A stretch of 15,951 bases of DNA, taken from an uncultured Clostridia bacterium (lineage in GTDB: Bacteria > Bacillota > Clostridia > Oscillospirales > Oscillospiraceae). A model generated the notes under the pieces. It was not told the DNA's origin, searched no databases, and saw only the letters and a program-made list of their open reading frames with translations. The position numbers and the translations under genes were made by a program. Location of the stretch: contig CAMNHH010000035.1 in the NCBI GenBank assembly GCA_946539175.1, positions 1-15,951 on the forward strand, in the 5' to 3' direction. The stretch's first letter is position 1; the number at the start of each line of letters is the position of its first letter. Of the stretch, positions 1 through 7,700 are shown piece after piece.

Positions 1-805
1 CGGTGGCGCCCAGCAGAATGCCGCTGAGCTTGCGGTTCATGGCCCGGCACATCACCTGGGTCAGCAGCAGACCGGAGGCGCCCACAATGCCGCCCACGGC
101 CACCAGCATCAGATCGCCCACGGCGATGCCCGCGATGCCGCCGGCCACGCCGGACAGGGAGTTCAGCAGGGAGATGGTGATGGGCATATCCGCGCCGCCC
201 ACCCGGATGGAGAAGGCCACGCCAAAGAAGCAGGCCAGCAGGGCGGTGACCACGTAGAGGAGTGTGCTGTTCAGCACGACGCCCAGAACGCCAGCGGCCA
301 CGGTGGCCAGCAGCGTTCCGTTCACGATGGCGGAGTGGCCCTTCCAGATCACAGGACGCTGGTTCAGCAGCTTGGCCAGCTTGCCGGCGGCCACCATGGA
401 GCCCGTGAAGGTCACAAAGCCGATGACCAGGGCCAGCACGGCAATATACTTGGAGGCGGTGTCCTCCGCCTGGATCACGGAGAGGATGGCCACCAGGGCG
501 CTGGAGATGCCGCCCAGACCGTTCAGGAAGGCCACCACCTGGGGCATCTGGATCATCTTCACCCTGGCAGCGCAGATCAGGCTGATGACCGCGCCCACCA
601 CAATGGCCGCCCAGATCACGGGGGCGTCCAGAATGGCGTTCTGGTTCATGGTCACCAGTATGGCGACGACGGAGCAGAGGGCGGAGAGGGCGTTGCCCGC
701 CCGGGCGGTCTTCACCTTGCTCATCATGCTGATGCCCACCAGGACGCCCAGCACCATGACGGCGGTGAGGATGAGATAGAGGGTTTGATCAATCGTAACT
801 GCCAT
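1..805 (-). CDS. pntB: NAD(P) transhydrogenase subunit beta, N-terminal part (3' end outside window)
   Basis: This gene encodes the beta subunit of the membrane-bound, proton-translocating NAD(P)+ transhydrogenase, which couples hydride transfer between NADH and NADP+ to proton movement. Only the first 268 codons are inside the window. They begin MAVTIDQTLYLIL and form a chain of hydrophobic segments rich in Gly, Ala and Val, as expected of membrane domain II. The C-terminal NADP(H)-binding domain III lies beyond position 1. The start is the ATG at 805-803. It sits 3 bases after the pntAB stop codon, and its GGGAGGAGGG ribosome site lies inside the end of pntAB, so the two genes are probably translationally coupled. 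Family assignment rests on the membrane sequence and on the adjacent pntAB and pntAA genes. Confidence 0.9.
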   Translation of the reverse strand, partial: MAVTIDQTLYLILTAVMVLGVLVGISMMSKVKTARAGNALSALCSVVAILVTMNQNAILDAPVIWAAIVVGAVISLICAARVKMIQMPQVVAFLNGLGGISSALVAILSVIQAEDTASKYIAVLALVIGFVTFTGSMVAAGKLAKLLNQRPVIWKGHSAIVNGTLLATVAAGVLGVVLNSTLLYVVTALLACFFGVAFSIRVGGADMPITISLLNSLSGVAGGIAGIAVGDLMLVAVGGIVGASGLLLTQVMCRAMNRKLSGILLGAT

Positions 806-808
806 GAC

Positions 809-1117
809 TCAGCCCTCCTCCCGCTTGTTTTTGTTGGATTTGAACATCCGGAGCATCCGGCCTGTGATGCCGAAGCCGCCGGCTACGTTCACCATGGCCA
901 TGACGATGGCCAGGAAGCCCACGACGACGCTGAGCACGCTGCTGACCGGCTTCAGCGCCACGGCGGTGACGGTCAGCGCGCCCAGAACGGTGATGCCGGA
1001 CAGGGCGTTCATGCCGGACATCAGGGGGGTGTGCAGCAGGGTCGGCACCTGACGGATGATCAGATAGCCCACGAAGCTGGACGCCACAAAAATGAGGATC
1101 AGAGCCCATTGAGGCAT
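809..1117 (-). CDS. pntAB: NAD(P) transhydrogenase subunit alpha, membrane part
   Basis: This encodes a 102-residue membrane protein, the alpha-2 (membrane) subunit found when the transhydrogenase alpha chain is split into two polypeptides. It begins MPQWALILIFVASSFVGYLI and has three or four hydrophobic helices, including a segment near residues 63-90 with VVVGFLAIVMAMVNVAGGF. It ends in a basic, Lys-rich tail (MFKSNKNKREEG). A longer frame opens upstream at 1174. The ATG at 1117-1115 is preferred because GGGAGAA lies about 6 bases upstream and the family usually starts at this point. The protein would pack against PntB in the membrane and dock the soluble PntAA. It is separated from pntAA by 103 bases that contain a strong hairpin, which is unusual within this operon. 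Confidence 0.9.
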   Translation of the reverse strand: MPQWALILIFVASSFVGYLIIRQVPTLLHTPLMSGMNALSGITVLGALTVTAVALKPVSSVLSVVVGFLAIVMAMVNVAGGFGITGRMLRMFKSNKNKREEG

Positions 1118-1161
1118 GGCAGGTTCTCCCTTCGTTGGAAAGATTTCATTTCTTCTCACAA

Positions 1162-1192
1162 GGAAAGGGGTCAAATAAATTGACCCCTTTCC
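1162..1192 (-). promoter_or_regulatory. 13-bp perfect hairpin between pntAA and pntAB
   Basis: The arms GGAAAGGGGTCAA (1162-1174) and TTGACCCCTTTCC (1180-1192) are perfectly complementary around a 5-base ATAAA loop. In the direction of transcription (minus) no run of U follows the stem, so a classical intrinsic terminator is not indicated. An RNA processing or stability element, or partial attenuation that lowers membrane-subunit expression relative to PntAA, are possible roles. Confidence 0.6.
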
Positions 1193-1220
1193 CTTTGCTC
1201 GTGTTGGTGCTGCTTGAGAC

Positions 1221-2384
1221 TCAGTGGACTCTCTTCATGGCGTCCAGCGCGCCCTGGTGGACGATCTCGCCGCCGATGGTGGTGAGGATGCCCTTGACGA
1301 TGTCGTCATTGCGGTCCAGCGTGAACCGGCCGGACCTGTTCAGGTACTTCACCAGGTTGTAGATGTTCTGGGCGAACATCCAGGTGGAGGAGGTGGGCAG
1401 CATGCCTGGGATGTTCTTGATGCCCTCGATGGTGACGCCGTACTTCTTGGCGGTCTCGCCGGGAACGGTCAGGGCGCAGTTGCCGCCCTGGTCGATGGAA
1501 ATGTCAACGATGACGGAGCCGGGCTTCATGGACTTGACCATCTCCTCGGTGAGGATGACGGGAGCCAGCTTGGAGGGAACCAGAGCGGAGCAGAAGATGA
1601 TGTCCATGTCCTTGACCACGTCGGCCAGCACCCTGCGCTCGCCCTCCAGGGTCTCCTCGTCCAGAGCCAGCGCGTAGCCGCCCTCGCCCATGGCCTTCTC
1701 CGCGGGAACGCCAAGCTCCACCACCTTGGCGCCCAGGCTCTTGGCCTGCTCGGCGGCGGCGGGACGGATGTCGGCGGCGTAGGTGACGGCGCCCAGACGC
1801 TTGGCGGTGGCCAGAGCCTGCAGGCCCGCCACGCCGGTGCCGATGACCAGGGCGTTGACGGGCTTGATCATGCCCACGGCGCAGAAGATCTGGGGCATGA
1901 ACTTGGTCAGATCGTTGGCGGCGATCAGAATGCCCTTGTAGCCGGCGCAGGTGGACATGGAGGTCAGAGCGTCCATGTTCTGGGCGCGGGAGATACGGGG
2001 CACGCCGTCCAGGGTCAGGCCGATGATGCCCTTGGCAGCCATTCTGCGGACCATCTCATGGTTCACGGGAGAGGCGGGGTGGATGAAAGTGATGAGGTAC
2101 TGGCCCTCGTGCATCATGTCGATCTCATGCAGGCCCTTCTCCTCGTTGAACAGGGGCTCCTTGACCTTCAGAACGATGTCGGCGCGCTTATACAGCTCAG
2201 CCACGTCGGCCACGATCTCCGCGCCGGCGGCGGCATACGCCTCGTCGGCAAAGAAGGCGCCGGCGCCGGCCTTGGTCTCCACCAGCACTTCAAAGCCGTC
2301 GTCCTTCATCTTCTTGACGGTTTCGGGGGTAGCGGACACGCGGCCCTCGTCATGCATAATTTCTCTGGGAATACCGATCACCAT
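1221..2384 (-). CDS. pntAA: NAD(P) transhydrogenase subunit alpha, NAD(H)-binding part
   Basis: This encodes the soluble domain I (387 residues) of the proton-translocating transhydrogenase, which binds NAD(H) on the cytoplasmic side. It belongs to the alanine dehydrogenase/PntA superfamily. The N-terminus MVIGIPREIMHDEGRVSATP is the family's opening motif. The region SRAQNMDAL (about residues 132-140) matches the RQD-loop segment that contacts the nicotinamide. A Rossmann dinucleotide site IGTGVAGLQALATAKRLGA spans about 181-199 and is followed by the acidic strand end AADIRP. The length fits the split alpha-1 form, since the membrane helices are encoded separately in pntAB. An alanine dehydrogenase was considered, but the adjacent pntAB and pntB settle the assignment. 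The ATG at 2384 has AAAGGAT about 10 bases upstream. Confidence 0.94.
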   Translation of the reverse strand: MVIGIPREIMHDEGRVSATPETVKKMKDDGFEVLVETKAGAGAFFADEAYAAAGAEIVADVAELYKRADIVLKVKEPLFNEEKGLHEIDMMHEGQYLITFIHPASPVNHEMVRRMAAKGIIGLTLDGVPRISRAQNMDALTSMSTCAGYKGILIAANDLTKFMPQIFCAVGMIKPVNALVIGTGVAGLQALATAKRLGAVTYAADIRPAAAEQAKSLGAKVVELGVPAEKAMGEGGYALALDEETLEGERRVLADVVKDMDIIFCSALVPSKLAPVILTEEMVKSMKPGSVIVDISIDQGGNCALTVPGETAKKYGVTIEGIKNIPGMLPTSSTWMFAQNIYNLVKYLNRSGRFTLDRNDDIVKGILTTIGGEIVHQGALDAMKRVH

Positions 2385-2415
2385 AAGATACAGATCCTTT
2401 CATGATAAAATGTTT

Positions 2416-2438
2416 GTTATATCAGCCCGTTTGACGGG
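2416..2438 (-). promoter_or_regulatory. Possible pntAA promoter (extended -10) with overlapping palindrome
   Basis: On the minus strand TATAAC (2416-2421) is preceded by TGA, giving an extended -10 element about 30 bases upstream of the pntAA start. No good -35 is visible. A short inverted repeat CCCGT-TTG-ACGGG (2426-2438) fills the spacer, where a repressor or activator could bind. The hairpin has no U-run after it, so it is unlikely to terminate the lrp transcript. Transcription of pnt may therefore come both from here and from the lrp promoter. Confidence 0.4.
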
Positions 2439-2449
2439 ATGAGTACGAA

Positions 2450-2899
2450 TCATTCCTCCGGCGGCAGGGTGCAGACCTCCCGTTTGTTGGTGGACAGCAC
2501 CACGTTGGTCCGGGTCAGGGAGACGCCGGGGATGGACTTGATGTCGTTGAGCACCCGCTCCAGGGTCACGCCCCGGACCGTGACCACCCGCAGGATGAAA
2601 TCGAAGTCCCCCGCGATGTAATAGCACTCCGCGATGAAGCTGTGGGCGTTGACCGCGTCCACAAAGCCCTCGTAATACTTGGGGTGGTCCAGGCGCACGT
2701 AGATGAAGGCGGTGAGGGCGTTGTCCATCCGGGGGTCCAGCAGCACCGTGTACTGGCGGATCAGACCGGAGGTCTCCATCTTGCGGATCCGCTCAATGAC
2801 GGCGGAGGTGGAGAGGTTGATGCGGGAGCCGATCTCCGTGGCGTTTGCCCTGGCGTTCTCCTTCAGGCAGCCCAGAATCTTCAAGTCCAAAGCGTCCAT
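2450..2899 (-). CDS. Lrp/AsnC family transcriptional regulator
   Basis: This 149-residue protein has the standard Lrp/AsnC layout. An N-terminal winged helix-turn-helix starts MDALDLKILGCLKENARANATEIG and carries the recognition helix LSTSAVIERIRKMETSGLI (about 29-47). A RAM (regulation of amino acid metabolism) ligand and oligomerisation domain follows from about residue 60 (TAFIYVRLDHPKYYEGFVDAV, then FIAECYYIAGDFDFILRV). Such proteins form dimers or octamers and sense amino acids or related metabolites. The gene is on the same strand as pntAA and ends 65 bases before it, so it may be co-transcribed with pnt and may regulate it; that link is inferred only from position. The ATG at 2899 follows a G-rich ribosome site, and a sigma-A promoter is visible 30 bases upstream. 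Confidence 0.93.
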   Translation of the reverse strand: MDALDLKILGCLKENARANATEIGSRINLSTSAVIERIRKMETSGLIRQYTVLLDPRMDNALTAFIYVRLDHPKYYEGFVDAVNAHSFIAECYYIAGDFDFILRVVTVRGVTLERVLNDIKSIPGVSLTRTNVVLSTNKREVCTLPPEE

Positions 2900-2928
2900 C
2901 CGCCACAGCCCCCCCTTCTACTGTCTGT

Positions 2929-2956
2929 ATTGTACCACCGTCCCGAAAAAAGTAAA
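2929..2956 (-). promoter_or_regulatory. Sigma-A type promoter for the Lrp-family gene
   Basis: On the minus strand a -35 element TTTACT (2951-2956) and a -10 element TACAAT (2929-2934) are separated by 16 bases. Transcription would start near 2922, about 23 bases before the ATG. Confidence 0.6.
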
Positions 2957-3292
2957 GCGTTTTCTGAAAATTCCTTAAAATTTCGTGAATATAGCCAGAA
3001 ACTCCTTAATATTTTCAGCACTTTCACGATCCCGGCGACCCAAGGGGCCATTTCCGCCCCCGATCCGGCCCAGGGCCTCCGCGTCCGGCTGTCTGCTGTC
3101 CCCTCCGGCTCCGGATAAGGGTCCCCGGGTGGGAGAAGCCGGGGCACTGGGATCCTGAAAAAATAATGTAAACTTTGCACAATTTTGTAAAATCCTATTG
3201 TAAATTTGATTTGCTTGTGATAAGCTGGAATTGTCCGTAAAACCAACTGTTTTTTCTTGATTTCACATGCTATACAAAGGAGAGAAGCAACC
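2957..3292. other. Divergent intergenic region upstream of the lrp and GH32 genes
   Basis: No gene is supported here. The stretch has three parts. An A/T-rich block (about 2957-3030) lies just upstream of the lrp promoter. A G/C-rich block (about 3030-3165) contains small inverted repeats, for example CCCCGG (3123-3128) with CCGGGG (3139-3144) and GGCC-CAG-GGCC near 3068-3078. A second A/T-rich block (about 3160-3292) forms the leader of the GH32 operon and is rich in TTGTAAA-type words. The G/C block may hold an end-of-transcript structure or protein-binding sites, but nothing diagnostic is seen. Confidence 0.5.
3198..3226 (+). promoter_or_regulatory. Possible promoter of the GH32-module operon
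   Basis: TTGTAA (3198-3203) and TAAGCT (3221-3226) are spaced by 17 bases, and TGA directly before the second hexamer makes an extended -10. The TATACA at 3271-3276 also follows TGC, but it is too close to the AAAGGAGAG ribosome site (3277-3285) to leave a usable leader. The elements are weak, which would fit a regulated promoter. Confidence 0.35.
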
Positions 3293-4777
3293 ATGAAGCG
3301 AATGATCTTTCTGCTCCTGGCACTGGTGCTGCTGCTCTGCGGCTGCGGCGGGCCGGGAGACGCCCAGCAGACGCCGGCGGAGACCGCCGACCACGACGAG
3401 GCGGTGCTCTTCCCCGTCACGGACGCCCTGGTGGGCGACACCATGCCCTTCTTCGCGGACGGGAAGATGAACATCTTCTTCCTGGCCGACCAGCGGGACG
3501 GCAAGCTGGGCTACCACCCCTGGGGTCTGCTCCGCACCGAGAACTACTGGAGCTATGAGGACGCCGGCATCGTGCTGCCCTACGGCGAGACCGCCGAGGA
3601 CCAGGACATCGCCCTGGGCACCGGCTGCGTCATGCAGGACAAGCAGGGCACCTACCACGCCTTCTTCACGGGCCATAACGACTACCGGGCCCCGGCGGAG
3701 GCGATCATGCACGCCACCAGCGACGACATGCTCCACTGGACCAAGCACCCCGAGGACACCTTCACCGCCGGCGAGGGCTACTCCGCCACCGACTTCCGGG
3801 ACCCCTACGTGTTCTACGTGGAGGAGGAGCAGCGCTACTGGATGCTGGTGGTGACCCGCACCCCGGAGACCGGCGTCATCGTCAAGTACAGCTCCACGGA
3901 TCTGAGCAGGTGGCAGGACGAGGGCATCTTCTTCAAGGACGACATGGGCTACTCCACCAACATGGAGTGCCCCAGCCTGCTGCAGTTCGGCGGCAAGTGG
4001 TATCTGGCCTTCTCCGACCAGTGGCCGGATCGGGTGGTCCACTACCGGATCGCGGACTCCGTGAACGGGCCCTTCACCAAGCCGGAGCAGGATACCTTTG
4101 ACAGCAACGGCTTCTACGCCGGCCGGCTGGAGACCGACGGCGAGCGGCTCTATCTGGTGGGCTGGAACGGCACCAAGATCGGCCACGACGACGCCAACGA
4201 CTATGACTGGGGCGGCAGCGCCGTGGTCCACCAACTGGCGCAGAACGCCGACGGCACGCTGCATCCCGTGGTGAACGAGATGGTCAAGGCCGGTCTGAAT
4301 CATCCCGCCGCCCTGCGTCCGCTGCGGATGACGGAGACGGTGGAGGCCAAAGACGGGTCCTACACCACCGCGGGCAAGCTCTTTGAGTTCGTCCGCTTCG
4401 AGGCTCTGGAGCGGACCTCCCGGATTGAGGCCGACGTCAGCGGCTTCGGCCAGGACGGGTTCTTCGGCATCGCCTTCGCCCCGGACACGGAGAATGTGGG
4501 GGCCATGAGCTACGTATTCAACCCCGCGGAGGGACAGGTGGAATTCTACAACGTGGAGAATCTGGTGGAGGAGGATCCGCAATCCTGGATGCCCTTCGAC
4601 TTCTCCGGCGCGGAGAAGCTCCATCTGACCATTCTGATCGGCGACGGCGTGGCCAGCCTCTATGTAAACGACCAGCTGGCCCTGACTGCCAGAATGTACC
4701 GCGCCCAGGGTACCGACTGGGAGCTCTTCAGCGCCAACGCCGGCGTCACCTGGGAAAACGTCGAAGTTTACGACTGA
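3293..4777 (+). CDS. Surface lipoprotein glycoside hydrolase, GH32 type (fructan beta-fructosidase-like)
   Basis: This encodes a 494-residue exported glycosidase. The N-terminus MKRMIFLLLALVLLLCGCGG is a lipoprotein signal with the probable lipidated Cys at residue 18, so the enzyme should be tethered to the outer face of the membrane. The five-bladed beta-propeller core of GH32/GH43-like enzymes is indicated by three acidic motifs: GDTMPFFADGKMNIFFL (Asp49, probable nucleophile), FRDPYVFY (Asp170, transition-state stabiliser) and MECPSLL (Glu225, general acid/base). From about residue 360 a beta-sandwich domain typical of GH32 proteins follows. The textbook WMNDPNG nucleophile motif is absent and is replaced by the GD-MPFF form, so the substrate (levan, inulin, sucrose or another fructoside) is not certain. 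The ATG at 3293 follows AAAGGAGAG by 7 bases; an upstream in-frame ATG at 3257 lacks a ribosome site. It is the first gene of a two-gene operon. Confidence 0.8.
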   Translation: MKRMIFLLLALVLLLCGCGGPGDAQQTPAETADHDEAVLFPVTDALVGDTMPFFADGKMNIFFLADQRDGKLGYHPWGLLRTENYWSYEDAGIVLPYGETAEDQDIALGTGCVMQDKQGTYHAFFTGHNDYRAPAEAIMHATSDDMLHWTKHPEDTFTAGEGYSATDFRDPYVFYVEEEQRYWMLVVTRTPETGVIVKYSSTDLSRWQDEGIFFKDDMGYSTNMECPSLLQFGGKWYLAFSDQWPDRVVHYRIADSVNGPFTKPEQDTFDSNGFYAGRLETDGERLYLVGWNGTKIGHDDANDYDWGGSAVVHQLAQNADGTLHPVVNEMVKAGLNHPAALRPLRMTETVEAKDGSYTTAGKLFEFVRFEALERTSRIEADVSGFGQDGFFGIAFAPDTENVGAMSYVFNPAEGQVEFYNVENLVEEDPQSWMPFDFSGAEKLHLTILIGDGVASLYVNDQLALTARMYRAQGTDWELFSANAGVTWENVEVYD

Positions 4778-4792
4778 CGGAGGAGATACGCT

Positions 4793-7700
4793 ATGAGACA
4801 GGAACAGAACGAGAAAAAAACCCCGCGACTTTCCCGCAAAGCCAAGTGGATCGCTGCGGCCTGCGCCCTCCTGGCGGCCCTGGGTCTGGGCGCCGCGGCC
4901 CTGCTGGGCGCCTTCGGCGGCGGGCAGCAGCCGGATGCGCTTGAGGTGGAACGGGTCGGCGCCCTGTGGCCCATGGCCTTTGAGCCGGAGCAGTACGAGG
5001 AGCCCCCTTACACCGAGGACCCCACCCGCACCAACTACGCCTTCAACGTGAAGGACTTTGGCGAGCAGGGCAAGAACGGCTGGTTCTATCGCTACGGCGA
5101 CGCCAAAAAGCCCTGGCGCTCCAGGCAGATCGAGCGCTTTGACGGGGAGGTCTACTCCCAGATGGGCGCCAACGGTCTGGAGGTCAAGAGCAGCTTCCTC
5201 CACACCTCCGAGGCAGCCTCTCCCATTCTGGAGTGGCGGGCGGCGGAGGCCGGCAAGGTCAACGTGATGCTGACCTATCTGAAGAACGTCAACGGCGACG
5301 CCAACCCCGGCTATCCCGATGGCGTGCAGCTTCTGGTCTACAAGGGCAGCGAGCTGCTGAAGCTGGAGAACGCCCCCATCAGCACCACCGAGGAGCTGCT
5401 GACGGAGATGCGGCTGGAGGACGTGGAGCTGGAGCAGGGCGAGAGCCTCTACTTCGTGGTCTCCGCCCGCAGCAACAACGCCTTTGACGGCGGCAGCCTC
5501 TATCTGGACATCCGGGACGCAGAGCACCCCTTCCCCACCGCCGCCCCCGCCGCGGGCCGGAGCGACAACAACGCCAACAGCCAGTCTGACTTCGGCGTCC
5601 AGGGCAGCAACGGTTGGTGCTATCTCTGCGGCACCGAGCCCGGCAATCTGCGGGCTGTGTCCCACGAATCCGACGAGGGCGGCTTCATCGACAGCCGCTC
5701 CCCCAGCCTGACCGTCAGCCAGGGCTTCATCCACCCCTCCCTGAACAACAACGCGGCCCTCTCCTGGACCCCCGCTGTGGACGGAGCCATCGATCTGCGG
5801 GTGAAGTACAGCAAGTTCGAGCAGCACGACGGCAACCCGGACTTCCCCGACGGCGTGAAGGTCAAGGTCTATCTGAACGACGAGCTGCTCCACGAGGAGC
5901 ACGTGGACGCCCCCGCCGAGGGAGAGAACAGCATCTCCTTCCGGGCCCCCAGGCTGGCCGTCACCACCAAGGACACCCTCTATTTTATGGTGGACGCCGA
6001 GGGCAACGCCTCCTATGACGGCGGTGCCTTCGATATCACCGTCATCGACGTGAACGGCGCGCAGACCGAGGCCGACGTAAAGGTGCAGACCCCGGAGACC
6101 CGGCAGAACTTCGCCAACGTCGCCACCGACTTCGGCGCCCAGGGCAGCAACGGCTGGTTCTTCCAGAGCGGCTGGGGCGACGAGCCATTTGACGCCTACA
6201 ACATGGCCGACTTCGACCAGAAGGAGGACCGCTACTTCCACAGCAGCTGGCTGGAGATCAAGCGGGACTACGTGAACCCCGGCGAGCACGGCCGCTCCGC
6301 CGTCATCAAGTGGCAGGTGGCCCAGACCGGCACCGTCAGCGTCAAGGCCGCCTACACCAAGCTGAAGAACGAGGACGCCAACCCCGCCTGGCCCGACGGC
6401 ACCCGGGTTTCCCTCTACCACAACAACACCCTCCTGCACCAGGAGTACTTTGCGCCCAACGTGGACGAGGCCGTCACCAAGCGGCTGGACGTGGCCTCCC
6501 TGGCCGTGAAGCAGGGCGACTACATCACCATGGTCATCAACGGTCTGAACAACATTGCCTACGACGGCGGCAACTACGAGTTCTCCATTTCCAGCCTCAG
6601 CGGCCTGGCGGGCAAGACCGAGAAGGATGTGGCCGCCAAGCCCAAGAACCGGGACAACTTCGCCTCCACCAAGGACGACTTCGGCAAGCAGGGCGCCAAC
6701 GGCTGGTACTACCAGTTCGGTTACCAGCGCAATCCCTTCCTGGCCGCCAACGTGGAGAAGCTGGAGAACGGCGAACGCTACGTCATGTCCGACGGCCTTG
6801 AGATCAAAAAGGACTACATCGTCCCCGGCCCCAACGGCAAGTCCGCCAACGTCAAGTGGGTGGCTGCCCAGAACGGCCGGATCAACATCGACCTGGAATA
6901 CACCAAGCTGAAGAACGAGGACGCCAACCCCAGCTGGCCCGACGGCGTCACCGTGTATCTGATGCACAACAACGAGGTGCTGCGGAAGGTTTACTTCCCG
7001 CCCTACACCGACCGGGAGCAGACCGCCAGCCTGGCGGTTGACGGCGTCTCCGTGAAGAAGGGTGACTGCATCACCATGATCGTGGACCCCGGCGAGAACG
7101 CGGCCTACGACGGCGGCAAATACATGTTCGTCATTGAGGACGCCAACAAGACCGCCAAGGTCAAGGCCGGCGACTGGGACAACAACACTTCCCTGCGGGA
7201 TCTGAGCTCTGTGAAGCAGGGCACCGATGGCTGGTTCTTCCTGGAGGGCCGCAGCCTCAGCGACGCCAAGGTCCTCACCAAGATGACCGAGGACGGTCAG
7301 GGCTGGGCCTCCCGCCGCACCGAAGGCCTGGAGATGAAGAACGGCTTCGTCCACACCGGCGACACCAGAGACCCCATCTTCCAGTGGGTGGCCGGCAAGA
7401 CCGGCGGCGTGGACGTGGAAGGCGAGTACATGAAGTTCGGCCAGCAGGACGCCAACCCCAACTGGCCCGACGGCGTGACTCTGAAGATCTGGCACAACGG
7501 CAAGCTGCTGCTGGACAAGAAGGTCAAGGTCCTGCGGGGCGACGGCAACAACAACACCGTCAGCTTCTCCTTCGACGGCCTGTACGTGAAGCGGGGCGAC
7601 AAGCTCAGCTTCCAGATCTGCGCCGACCGCAACTGGGCCTGGGACGGCGGTCAGCTCTCCGTGGTGATCGAGCCCTCCTCCAACCTGGTGCTCACCCCAG

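Noticed and set aside
335..1183. A 282-codon plus-strand open frame across pntB and pntAB
   Set aside because: It is a His/Gly/Asp/Gln-rich shadow of two real membrane-protein genes.
1224..2405. A 393-codon plus-strand open frame antisense to pntAA
   Set aside because: Composition is Gly/His/Val/Leu-rich without any domain, and pntAA on the minus strand has a full set of family motifs.
2426..2438. CCCGT/ACGGG hairpin as a terminator of the Lrp-family gene
   Set aside because: The stem is only 5 bp and no U-tract follows on the minus strand; an operator is more likely.
3170..3185. A CcpA cre site upstream of the GH32 gene (TGTAAACTTTGCAC)
   Set aside because: It lacks the central CG and the right half of the consensus.
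3271..3276. TATACA preceded by TGC as the operon's -10 element
   Set aside because: A start about 7 bases later would fall inside the AAAGGAGAG ribosome site, leaving too short a leader.
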